From: Empedobacter falsenii | Lineage (GTDB): Bacteria; Bacteroidota; Bacteroidia; Flavobacteriales; Weeksellaceae | Reading direction: 5' to 3' | DNA: 64,000 bases | Assembly: GCF_019308355.1 (NCBI RefSeq) | Contig: NZ_JAAGKM010000003.1 | Span: forward strand, 62,001 to 126,000 | Shown here: positions 56,538 through 64,000 of the stretch, piece by piece | How the letters are laid out: each line of letters begins with the position of its first letter | How positions within the stretch are numbered: position 1 is the stretch's first letter | The notes under the pieces: generated by a model | Database searches by the model: none | Told to the model about the DNA's origin: nothing | What the model saw: the letters and a program-made list of their open reading frames with translations, nothing else | Position numbers and translations under genes: made by a program

Positions 56538-57605
56538 ATGGAACAACAATTCATTTCAACACTTTCAACAACTGCTTCGGAATTAAAATCAGGAAGCGTT
56601 TCTGCTAAAAGTCCATCAAATATTGCGTTGGTAAAATATTGGGGAAAAAAGAAAAATCAAATTCCAACCAATAGTTCAATTAGTTATACGTTAACCAATA
56701 GCTATACAGAAACTGAATTAAAATTTTCGCCAAAAACATCGGATGCTTTCGAAGTTGAAGTTTATTTAGAAGGTGAATTGAAAGAAAGTTTTACTCCAAA
56801 AATCATTACTTTTTTCGAAAGAATTACGGCTTACATTCCATTTTTGAATCAATTCAAATTTGAAGTTCACACACATAATTCTTTCCCACATAGTTCTGGA
56901 ATTGCTTCTTCAGCTTCTGGAATGTCGGCAATGGCATTATGTTTAGTTCAAATTGAGAATATTCTTGGCGCAAATTTATCAGAAGAAGACGCCAAGAAAA
57001 AAGCTTCTTTCTTGGCTCGTTTAGGTTCTGGAAGTGCTTGTCGTTCGGTTTACAAAGGTTTGGTTGAATGGGGAGAAAATGATTTTATCGAAGGTAGTTC
57101 AGATTTATTTGGAACAAAATATCCAGATGTCGAAATTCATGATGTTTTCAAAACTTTTCATGATACCATTTTATTGATTCACGAAGGTCAAAAATCGGTT
57201 TCTTCTACTGTTGGTCACAATTTAATGAACGGACATCCGTATGCAGAACGTCGTTTTGTGGAAGCAAATGAAAACTTAAAAGCTTTATTACCAATTTTAA
57301 AATCTGGCGATATCAAAGCGTTTGGAGAATTGGTAGAACATGAAGCTTTGACATTGCACGCCATGATGATGATGTCGAATCCTGCATTTATTTTGATGAA
57401 ACCAAATACAGTTGCTGCTTTAGAAAAATTGTGGGAGTTCCGTCGTGAAACAGGAAATCATTTGTATTTTACATTAGATGCTGGCGCAAATGTACATTTA
57501 TTGTATCCTTCGCAAGATGCGGAAGCTATTGAAATTTTCATCGAAAATGAATTGAAACAATTCTGTCAAAACGGAAATTATATAAAAGATAAAGTGAGTT
57601 TTTAA
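56538..57605 (+). CDS. mvaD: Diphosphomevalonate decarboxylase
   Basis: A GHMP-family enzyme of 355 residues that turns diphosphomevalonate into isopentenyl diphosphate. Motifs: SPSNIALVKYWGKK near the start, the ATP loop PHSSGIASSASGMSAMALCL, LARLGSGSACRSVYKG, and the C-terminal FTLDAGANVHLLYP. It shows that isoprenoids are made through the mevalonate pathway, normal for Flavobacteriia. No other pathway gene is in the window. Confidence 0.95.
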   Translation: MEQQFISTLSTTASELKSGSVSAKSPSNIALVKYWGKKKNQIPTNSSISYTLTNSYTETELKFSPKTSDAFEVEVYLEGELKESFTPKIITFFERITAYIPFLNQFKFEVHTHNSFPHSSGIASSASGMSAMALCLVQIENILGANLSEEDAKKKASFLARLGSGSACRSVYKGLVEWGENDFIEGSSDLFGTKYPDVEIHDVFKTFHDTILLIHEGQKSVSSTVGHNLMNGHPYAERRFVEANENLKALLPILKSGDIKAFGELVEHEALTLHAMMMMSNPAFILMKPNTVAALEKLWEFRRETGNHLYFTLDAGANVHLLYPSQDAEAIEIFIENELKQFCQNGNYIKDKVSF

Positions 57606-57611
57606 TCACTT

Positions 57612-58388
57612 CTAAAATAAAAGGTTGTCAATTATTTGATAACCTTTTATTTTTTTATTAATAGTTTCTCCATTAACCCAAAAATAACCAAACTCAAAAA
57701 AAATACTCATTCCGATAACAGCAATAATATTTCCTAAAGCAATTTCTATTGGGAAGAAAACTAATCGTATTGTGGAAATAATAGTTGTAAATAGAACTAC
57801 TTTTAACCAAAAAAATGTAATCAAATTTAGTTTTTAGAAGAATTTGTTTTGGCATTTTATACATCCAAAAAGCAATAAAAATTGCACCTAAAAACTGCTA
57901 AAATGTTGTTGAAATTTATACCCTTTTACTTCGAAATTTTTGAAAGGAATTTGAACCCAAGTTTTCTGTAAAGCATGAAAATGTTTCGCAAAAAATCCCC
58001 ATTCATGGGTAAAAGCATCCCAAAAAAGATGTGAATATGCACCTATTATAATTGAGAGAATTACAATTATCAAATGTTTTTTGAAATAATCAATCCAATC
58101 AAAAATTAGGAATTGAGCAAATCGTTCTTTAAAAAAATAAGGTAAATGATGAATTAAAACATTTCGGACAAATAAGTGAAAAACGAAACAATAAATAAGA
58201 GCAATTGGTAAATCAAAATACAAAACGCCTCAAAACAAATGAATATACGTCGCTACAATCTCCATTCGAGAGAAATATTCTAAATCTGGCGACATCGAAC
58301 CAATGATTAATCCCGTCATCGAAAACCAATTCGATTTTAGCTTTTTTAGCGCAAGAACAATTGCTGGATGGCAAAAAGTTAGTGGCAT
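57612..58388 (-). pseudogene. DUF4184 membrane protein, inactivated by three lesions
   Basis: The minus strand read from the ATG at 58388 gives PLTFCHPAIVLALKKLKS, then TGLIIGSMSPDLEYFSRME, a typical DUF4184 start. It stops at a TGA (58230-58232) after residue 52 and continues in frame as GVLYFDLPIALIYCFVFHL and SHLFWDAFTHEWGFFAKHF. At about 57888-57893 a loss of one T in a T-run shifts the frame (HFSSF then LGAIFIAFWMYKMPK), and at about 57807-57813 a gain of one T in another run shifts it back to FFWLKVVLF. The sum is about 258 codons, the normal length. Two lesions lie in homopolymers, so sequencing error is possible. Confidence 0.8.
57619..57657 (+). terminator. Terminator of mvaD
   Basis: AAAAGGTTGTCA, loop ATTATT, TGATAACCTTTT (one G-T pair), then a T-run. 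It lies inside the 3' end of the convergent DUF4184 pseudogene. Confidence 0.8.
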
Positions 58389-58427
58389 TTAGGTTTTATT
58401 TTGATGCAAAGTAAATCAAAATATCCA

Positions 58428-61241
58428 TTAATTACCAAAACGTTTGATGTTAACTTTTCGCTCCTTAATTTTCAAAATAAGCGGTTCATATTCTGTATTT
58501 TGTTCCTTTTCTACCGTTACTTTATTCAAATATGTTTTTGCATAAACATGTTCTGGTAAACTATTTTCTACAAGATGAAACGTATAATTTCCGACAGGTA
58601 AAAAAGCTGTATATTCACCTCTATCATTTGTTTTAACTGTAAAAACCTGTCCATTTTCGTGATTAAAAATCAATGTAAATCCGAATAAATTTGCCGAAAC
58701 CTGATACTCCAAATTTGAAGATAATTCATACTCAACTTTTCCTCTCACAATACCAGTTTGTTGCATTGGAATAGAAATAGAAGTCGTTTTCGCATTGATA
58801 TTAACCGCGAAATCTTGTGCAAACCATTTTTGTCCAGGAAGTTTGATTATATAATTACCATAAGGAACTTTTTTATACTTTATATTTCCTTCTAAATCTG
58901 TAATAAAGTTAGTTTCATTTATCTTCACATTACGACTATCAGCCACTTTATCACCTTCATCAAAAATACCATTTGCATTGTAATCATAAAACACAAACAA
59001 ATTTAATGTTCCGTCTTTTACATCTGTCACAGTACGTTTCGCAGGCAAATTATATTGTACACCAACTTGCAAATAAGTTTGTTTGCTATTCAATGTTTTC
59101 GAATCGTAATGGCTAAAATTCGTTTGTGTACTCACAATAAAATTATCAATTGGTTGATAATCCACAGAAGCTCCAAAAGTTAGGGTATTTCCAAAATTTT
59201 TGTCAATATTATAATAAGTAGAAACTGCCGTATTCAATTTTCTTTGAAAAAAGCTTTGACGAAAACTCGCCGAATTTGTAAAACGTTCTAATTGATGATT
59301 TAAATTATTCGTCGAATAAACCTCTGCAATCATCATACTTCCTCGTTGATAAATTGAGTTTAACTGAAAGTTTTTCACATTCCACGTTAATTGTCCATAA
59401 ACAATTGGATCAACCTTACTCAATTCGTTTAGCTCAGAAAACCCTCCCAAAGCATTCAACACCAACTGATGCACACGTGAATTAGACAACCAAGTAAATG
59501 TTCCGTTTAAATAAGTCGATTTAAAATCCATCGGCATGTACGTAAACGTCTCATAATTCAGAATATTTGATTTTTCTATATTGAATTTTGGAGAAATCGA
59601 AAGATTAAAATGATTTGCTAATTTGAACGAAATTCCCGTCTCAAAACGCAACGTTTTCGACTCATTTGCTTGCATATAATTAATCAAATACGGATCGATA
59701 GATTTCGGATTGTTATTCGTAATCGTTAACGAAGACCACAACGAAAATTTAGAAAACGTTCGTTGAAAACGCTGATTAAGATACAATGCTCCACGTCGCG
59801 TCCCCGGATAATATCCTGAGCTGTAATAATTGGAACTATAAAAATCAAATTTACCAATTGTTCCAGAAACATTTGCAGAAACTGATAATGAATTTTCGAC
59901 ATCATTTGTCTCTTTAAATTTTGACAAACCATACCCAAATTTCACCGAGTGATTCCACTTATTTGGCGTAATCCATTTGTAACCATTTGTCAAAACAAAG
60001 TCCGTTGTCGAATAATTTCTATCAAATAAAGCGGTTGTTTCTAATTCGTTTTTATCTTTTATCAAAAATCGTCCATTCGCAAAAGTTGTGTTGCTATTCT
60101 TGAAAACATCGTTCGTCAAATCATCTAATAAATTATAATTTTTTTCGACCGTTCCGACTACAATTCGGTTATCATTCTTATCATAATTATTAAAAAACAT
60201 CACTCCTCGTCCGTTAACTGGAATATCAAAATCGTTGTTATTGATTGATCCGATTAAAATTCCTTTGTCTTTGCGTTGATATTTCACCCAAGAATCTGTC
60301 AAAACCATGTCTTGATCGTTATTCCAAGTTGTTCCATTAATATTATATGCAAATTCATTCAACCCAACCGAAAATTCTTGATGCGCCATTAAATTATAAT
60401 TCGCATTAGCAGAATTAATATCGCGAGCAGTTAATCGAACATAATTTGAAGAAAAATTGGTCCAATTCTGATTTAGCATTGTTGGATCTATATACACACG
60501 ATTGGAACTTGCATTCTGTATCGTAAAAAACACATTTCCTGCAAAATCTTTGGTCGTTGTATAACCCGAAACATTTGCCTGAAAACTTTCAATTTTCATC
60601 ATATCGCGGTCTACATATTTAGAAAATCGAACAATTTTTTCTTGAAAAGCTTCAACTATAAGTCGTTTGTTATTATAAGTATAACTTCCTCTGAAATCAG
60701 GAAGTACATTGGTTAACAAAATTTCTTCGGCTTGATTTCCCATATTCATTACTTTTAATTCATAATGAATAGAATCTCCTTCTTGACGGTAAAAAATATT
60801 ACTCTGGACAGGAAAAATTTTGATGTTTCTCTTTTGCAAAACAACAACTGAAGTAACAGATTTTCCTATTTCTTTTTTACTTAAAAAATCAATAATACTG
60901 AATTCTAAATCTAATTTTCCAGCCATTTGCGATTTACTCACCGTAAATTGCATAGGAATAAAAGCCTTCTTGTTTGGATTGATTTTTATTTGAAGATTAT
61001 CTTGCGAATACGATTTTATAGCCGAAGGGATTTTAAGTGCCAGACGAGCATTTATCGTATCATTGGTTGTATTTTCTAATTGAAGAATAACAGAAAAGTT
61101 GTTGCTATCTTCTAATTTAACTTCTTTTATTGTACTAAATTTCAATCCATTATTTATAGTTTGAGCACGCAAATTTTGTCCGCTAACAAGGATAAGCAGT
61201 ATAAAAAATACGCTTCGAAAATAATTGATTGAAAAGAACAT
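58428..61241 (-). CDS. Usher-like outer-membrane protein
   Basis: A 937-residue protein with a signal peptide (about 1-27, SGQNLRAQ). Residues 28-245 form beta-sandwich domains (VILQLENTTNDTINARLALKIP, YELKVMNMGNQAEEILLTNVLP). Residues about 250-750 have the alternating pattern of a large beta barrel. Two beta domains follow: an SdrD-B/Cna-B-like one (FVFYDYNANGIFDEGDKVAD, about 765-835) and a carboxypeptidase-regulatory-like one (GKVEYELSS to TVEKEQNTEY, about 843-925). This order of N-domain, barrel and two C-domains parallels chaperone-usher ushers, though sequence similarity to FimD is not obvious. It is the last gene of an operon with chaperone-like and pilin-like genes. Confidence 0.75.
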   Translation of the reverse strand: MFFSINYFRSVFFILLILVSGQNLRAQTINNGLKFSTIKEVKLEDSNNFSVILQLENTTNDTINARLALKIPSAIKSYSQDNLQIKINPNKKAFIPMQFTVSKSQMAGKLDLEFSIIDFLSKKEIGKSVTSVVVLQKRNIKIFPVQSNIFYRQEGDSIHYELKVMNMGNQAEEILLTNVLPDFRGSYTYNNKRLIVEAFQEKIVRFSKYVDRDMMKIESFQANVSGYTTTKDFAGNVFFTIQNASSNRVYIDPTMLNQNWTNFSSNYVRLTARDINSANANYNLMAHQEFSVGLNEFAYNINGTTWNNDQDMVLTDSWVKYQRKDKGILIGSINNNDFDIPVNGRGVMFFNNYDKNDNRIVVGTVEKNYNLLDDLTNDVFKNSNTTFANGRFLIKDKNELETTALFDRNYSTTDFVLTNGYKWITPNKWNHSVKFGYGLSKFKETNDVENSLSVSANVSGTIGKFDFYSSNYYSSGYYPGTRRGALYLNQRFQRTFSKFSLWSSLTITNNNPKSIDPYLINYMQANESKTLRFETGISFKLANHFNLSISPKFNIEKSNILNYETFTYMPMDFKSTYLNGTFTWLSNSRVHQLVLNALGGFSELNELSKVDPIVYGQLTWNVKNFQLNSIYQRGSMMIAEVYSTNNLNHQLERFTNSASFRQSFFQRKLNTAVSTYYNIDKNFGNTLTFGASVDYQPIDNFIVSTQTNFSHYDSKTLNSKQTYLQVGVQYNLPAKRTVTDVKDGTLNLFVFYDYNANGIFDEGDKVADSRNVKINETNFITDLEGNIKYKKVPYGNYIIKLPGQKWFAQDFAVNINAKTTSISIPMQQTGIVRGKVEYELSSNLEYQVSANLFGFTLIFNHENGQVFTVKTNDRGEYTAFLPVGNYTFHLVENSLPEHVYAKTYLNKVTVEKEQNTEYEPLILKIKERKVNIKRFGN

Positions 61242-61247
61242 ATTGTT

Positions 61248-62273
61248 TTACAAAGGTGTAATTGTGTACAGCAAAGAAGTTGAATAATTCCCCGGTTTGC
61301 TATTCAAAATTTTATTATCCGACGGAGTTGTATAATAAATAATATTATACTTTTTTGAAGCTGTTTTAGAACTATTCGTCATCAATGATTGATTGTAATT
61401 CGAAAGTTTTATAACCTTAGAAAGATTATTTGTTTCGATGTCTTTTATCTGAACATTGATTGAATTTAATTCCAAATTCTGCGCATCACTTGATTGTAAA
61501 TATTGATTAATCGACGAAACTTGAATATCGTAAGCTGTATCAGAAGAAACAATTAAGCCATTTTGATATTCTTTCTTCACACCATTTTTATAATCTTGTA
61601 TCGTATTGAAAACCAATTCTCCATTTACAGCAGAACCATCGACCGCAATAGAAAGCGTCGGAACTGGTTCATAATTTCCGTTTGGACTAATTTGCATTTC
61701 AATCGAAAAAAGACTTTTACCAATCAGGGTTCCAAATTCATTCAATAAAGAAAACTCGAATTGAATTGGATAATTGTTCCATGATTTTAGAGGATTTAGA
61801 TATGCTCCTGCATCAATCACAATATCATAATTCAGTACAATTGCACCATATTTTCCTGCTGGTGTTGCAATTGTTAAAGGAGAATTTCGGATAAAATAAT
61901 TTGGAGAAAAACTCATCGCGATGTTATTCTGAATAACTCCTAATTGATTTATTGTAGGATAATTCTCTGAATAATATTGAGAAGTTGTATAATTATTAAA
62001 TTTTAGCTTCAGTTTTTCGACAGGAAATTCTTTTTTCTCAGAATTTACAATAGGCGAAACAACACGCGCAACTAAAGACCAATTTTTATAATTTAAAGCA
62101 CCAGACATGTGCATTTCTACAGCCACAACATTAGCCGTCGTAACTCCATTACTTCCATTTACTTGCACCCAACCATTATTATGAGCATTTAACGTAAACT
62201 GAGCAGAAACTGCCATTGTCAACAATAATGTTATGGTTGAAACTATCTTCTGAAACAAGTTACTATTTATCAT
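61248..62273 (-). CDS. Secreted two-domain adhesin/pilin-like protein
   Basis: A 341-residue protein with a signal peptide (about 1-24, MAVSAQF). Residues 25-200 are a beta-rich domain with no family that I recognise. Residues about 205-341 resemble the small pilin-like protein encoded two genes upstream: DYKNGV (227-232) and LIVSS (240-244) align without gaps to DYLNGV and LIVYS there, and both proteins end in a similar strand (NYSTSLLYTIT here, VYTTTVTYTIE there). A receptor-like N-domain plus pilin domain is the plan of tip adhesins such as FimH. It overlaps the chaperone gene by 11 bases and precedes the usher-like gene by 6. Confidence 0.68.
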   Translation of the reverse strand: MINSNLFQKIVSTITLLLTMAVSAQFTLNAHNNGWVQVNGSNGVTTANVVAVEMHMSGALNYKNWSLVARVVSPIVNSEKKEFPVEKLKLKFNNYTTSQYYSENYPTINQLGVIQNNIAMSFSPNYFIRNSPLTIATPAGKYGAIVLNYDIVIDAGAYLNPLKSWNNYPIQFEFSLLNEFGTLIGKSLFSIEMQISPNGNYEPVPTLSIAVDGSAVNGELVFNTIQDYKNGVKKEYQNGLIVSSDTAYDIQVSSINQYLQSSDAQNLELNSINVQIKDIETNNLSKVIKLSNYNQSLMTNSSKTASKKYNIIYYTTPSDNKILNSKPGNYSTSLLYTITPL

Positions 62274-63069
62274 TTGAGAACGTCAATTCAGCAATTTTCA
62301 ATTGATCATCTTTCTCAAAACTTAAAGTTGAGGTAACAATATACGAGCCTTTTGGCAAATCCTTTGGCAATGGTATATATACAATTCTTTTATCATTGGG
62401 TAAACTATAGAAAACTGCATCTTGCAATTTTGTTTGTTGACCATTTTCTTGATTAATGATTTCATTTGTAATCGTTCCTTCGCTCCAAACATTTCCTTCA
62501 TTGGAAATATTAAGCACCAAACGATTTTCAGTTTTATCGTAAACAAAATTTGTAAACTCTACATTTGTATCACGTGCAATATTTAATCGTTGATAAATTT
62601 TGATACCTGTACGAATCGAGAATATAATATTTTCTCCACTTTTATTTTGTCCAGCAATCGGATTTGTTTGCGTGATGTACATCATTGCTGTATGCACACT
62701 CTCTGCATTTATCTTTTCAGGAACTTGCATCAGAACTTCTATTTCTTTTGATTCTTTTGGCAAAAGTGTAAATGTATTACTTGGTAAAACTGTGAGCCAG
62801 TTTGCATTACTTGTTGGTAAAGTATTAGGTTCAGAGACTACATTACCTCCAAACTCATCATACTTCCAATCATTAAAAGAAACTGACAACTCTAATGTAT
62901 GTGCATCACTTACATTGGTTACCAAAATCTTTTTACGCTCAGACTCACCAGGATTTAACGCAAAATAAGTCCTTGGTGGACTTACAGTAATACCTGATTG
63001 TGCACTAATCTTAGTTGAAATGATTAATGCTAAAAAAGAAACGATTGTTAAAAAACGAAGAACTTTCAT
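62263..63069 (-). CDS. PapD-like periplasmic chaperone
   Basis: The start is the ATG at 63069 (268 residues); a TTG two codons upstream lies in the T-run of a hairpin. Signal peptide: about 1-23 (STKISAQ). The N-terminal immunoglobulin-like domain (about 25-135) begins GITVSPPRTYFALNPGESERKKILVTNVSD, quoted in parts, with an Arg at the place of the chaperone's conserved Arg8, and has SNTFTLLPKESKEIEVLMQVPEK. A second beta domain follows (about 150-268; VLNISNEGNVWSEG). The fold fits fimbrial chaperones that hold subunits in the periplasm. It lies between the pilin-like and adhesin-like genes. Confidence 0.82.
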   Translation of the reverse strand: MKVLRFLTIVSFLALIISTKISAQSGITVSPPRTYFALNPGESERKKILVTNVSDAHTLELSVSFNDWKYDEFGGNVVSEPNTLPTSNANWLTVLPSNTFTLLPKESKEIEVLMQVPEKINAESVHTAMMYITQTNPIAGQNKSGENIIFSIRTGIKIYQRLNIARDTNVEFTNFVYDKTENRLVLNISNEGNVWSEGTITNEIINQENGQQTKLQDAVFYSLPNDKRIVYIPLPKDLPKGSYIVTSTLSFEKDDQLKIAELTFSNDK

Positions 63070-63073
63070 AAGC

Positions 63074-63106
63074 AAAAAAAGAAGTGATATTTTTCAATAC
63101 CACTTC
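63074..63106 (-). terminator. Attenuator-like terminator between pilin-like and chaperone genes
   Basis: On the minus strand GAAGTGGTATT pairs with AATATCACTTC around a 4-base loop (one G-U), followed by seven T and, 5 bases later, the chaperone start codon. It sits in the 49-base gap inside an otherwise tight operon, so some transcripts should stop after the first gene. Confidence 0.78.
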
Positions 63107-63118
63107 CTGTTTTTTATA

Positions 63119-63688
63119 TTATTGTGCCTCAATTGTATAAGTTACAGTAGTTGTATAAACATTAGGATTCTCAACATTGTAATATTTGTTTACATAATCG
63201 TTGTTTCCTTTTCCGTTATACGCAACGTTGAATTTTAAATCTGTACCACCAACTTGGCTAGAAATCAAGTTTTTGTCTGATTTATCTAATGTAACTGCAC
63301 TGAAAGTTGATCCTGATTGATTCCCTGTACCTAAAGTTGCTACTAAGTTAATTGTATTTACATCGATTTTATCAGTTGTTCCGTCTTTTGTAAAAACTAA
63401 ATTTTCATTTTCAGATTTTACTTTAACAGCAAAACCACCAGTACTATATACAATTAAGTGGTTGTTCATGTTTGATGTAACACCATTTAAATAATCTTTT
63501 TCAGATTTATACTCTAAATTAACTGTATTATCACCACCAATAACAATTGTTTGAATTGGGTATAACATTACGTTTAATGTTGCTGTTGCTGTTTTAGGCC
63601 CAGGCCCAGGCGTAGTCGGATCTTGAGCGAAAGCTGTTCCAGAAACTAATCCACAGAAAATTGTTAAAAAAAATGCTAATTTTTTCAT
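63119..63688 (-). CDS. Small secreted pilin-like protein
   Basis: A 189-residue protein with a signal peptide (about 1-22, SGTAFAQD) and a short Pro-rich start (TTPGPGP). The rest is predicted beta-rich: ATLNVMLYPIQTIVIGG, then DYLNGV and LIVYSTGGFAVKV, and a C-terminal strand VYTTTVTYTIEAQ with alternating hydrophobic residues and a Tyr near the end, as in subunits bound by chaperones. It resembles the C-terminal domain of the 341-residue protein. First gene of the operon, so likely the most abundant product. No standard database family is recognised by eye. Confidence 0.72.
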   Translation of the reverse strand: MKKLAFFLTIFCGLVSGTAFAQDPTTPGPGPKTATATLNVMLYPIQTIVIGGDNTVNLEYKSEKDYLNGVTSNMNNHLIVYSTGGFAVKVKSENENLVFTKDGTTDKIDVNTINLVATLGTGNQSGSTFSAVTLDKSDKNLISSQVGGTDLKFNVAYNGKGNNDYVNKYYNVENPNVYTTTVTYTIEAQ

Positions 63689-63781
63689 GATTTTATAATT
63701 TGTTAAAAATTTATTAAAAAATATTTGTTAAACAATCTGGTAGTTTATATATTTATAATTGGTTATTCTCAAATTCCATTG

Positions 63782-63789
63782 CAAATCTA
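63782..63789 (-). promoter_or_regulatory. Candidate promoter -7 element of the pilus-like operon
   Basis: On the minus strand TAGATTTG matches TAnnTTTG and would give a leader of about 85-90 bases before the pilin-like gene. No good -33 TTTG lies at 19 bases. The AraC gene ends 70 bases upstream. Confidence 0.45.
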
Positions 63790-63858
63790 GAAGTTGTTTT
63801 TGTTCTAAAAAAGATTAAATCATACCAAAAGATGATGAAAAACGACATTTCTAACTAT

Positions 63859-64000
63859 TTAATTCGGAGTACTTTGTCTGAATTTAGTCGGAGAAATCCC
63901 CGTGTTTTTCTTAAAAAACGCAGTAAAATTGGTTTCTTGAAGGAAATTGAGTTCCAGCGCAATCTCTTTTATTGACATTTTTGAGTTGACTAATAAAATC
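63859..64000 (-). CDS. AraC-family regulator, C-terminal part
   Basis: The gene runs off the end of the window; about 47 codons are seen. KMSIKEIALELNFLQETNFTAFFKKNTGISPTKFRQ, read as segments, is the second helix-turn-helix of AraC proteins, with KKNTGISPTKFR as the usual ending. It stops at 63859 and lies 170 bases upstream of the pilin-like gene on the same strand, so it may control that operon. The effector domain is outside the window. Confidence 0.88.
   Translation of the reverse strand, partial: ILLVNSKMSIKEIALELNFLQETNFTAFFKKNTGISPTKFRQSTPN

Noticed and set aside
13278-58232. TGA codons inside three genes (methyltransferase, transposase, DUF4184) as a sign that TGA encodes an amino acid
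   Set aside because: radC, hisF and other intact genes end in TGA, and the three interrupted genes show further damage or no selection to stay intact (IS, frameshifts). Decay or read error is simpler.
1-64000. CRISPR arrays, phage genes, integrases or plasmid replication genes
   Set aside because: No spaced direct repeats, cas-like proteins, phage structural genes, integrase or replication initiator genes were seen. The only mobile element is the IS982 remnant.

Overview
The window reads as a low-GC chromosome segment from a member of the Flavobacteriia (Bacteroidota), most like the Weeksellaceae (Empedobacter/Chryseobacterium group). Support: promoters of the TAnnTTTG type, SusC/SusD and other TonB-dependent receptors, a T9SS C-terminal sorting domain on a secreted protease, DUF5689, a mevalonate-pathway decarboxylase (mvaD), and weak or absent Shine-Dalgarno sequences. 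The genus is inference.

Layout. 1-7.5 kb: the end of a histidine operon (hisC end, hisB, hisH, hisA, hisF, hisIE), with a 1039-residue tricorn-like S41 protease gene between hisH and hisA. 7.6-13 kb: an envelope redox operon (secreted ankyrin-repeat protein, DUF2271 protein, PepSY/flavodoxin-reductase fusion, ApbE flavin transferase). The DUF2271 protein carries a motif resembling an ApbE flavinylation site. 13-18.7 kb: a methyltransferase pseudogene stopped by one TGA, an S41 lipoprotein protease, an HD hydrolase, and a small lipoprotein followed by a T9SS-type subtilase. 18.7-22.4 kb: rpsP, rimM, glnS, radC. 22.4-33 kb: a surface-polysaccharide locus (two deacetylase-family proteins, a FemAB/GNAT-like transferase, a methyltransferase, a GT-C-like membrane protein, two flippases, an asparagine-synthase-like protein, a GT4 glycosyltransferase). 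33-40.4 kb: HAD phosphatase, LURP-one-like protein, tRNA-Arg(ACG), two small membrane proteins, PfkB-family kinase, hisS, recF, a DUF721 (DciA-like) protein and a YheT-like hydrolase. 40.4-46.5 kb: an unknown secreted protein, a SusD/SusC pair, and a decayed IS982-type element 124 bp upstream of susC. 46.8-53.1 kb: a DUF5689 lipoprotein and TonB receptor, divergent from a secreted endonuclease/phosphatase-fold protein and trpA. 53-57.6 kb: tyrS, corA, an SDR epimerase, mvaD. 57.6-58.4 kb: a DUF4184 pseudogene with three lesions.

58.4-63.7 kb holds the best candidate for an undescribed system. Four genes on the minus strand encode a small pilin-like secreted protein, a PapD-like chaperone, a larger secreted protein whose C-terminal domain resembles the pilin, and a 937-residue usher-like outer-membrane protein with two C-terminal beta domains. 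The C-terminal end of an AraC regulator lies just upstream. This resembles a chaperone-usher pilus rebuilt from Bacteroidota parts. A terminator-like hairpin after the pilin gene would let the pilin be made in excess.

Several genes are visibly decayed (methyltransferase, DUF4184 gene, transposase). Palindromic intergenic repeats of at least four kinds lie between genes. Coordinates of RNA structures and promoters come from reading the sequence by eye.
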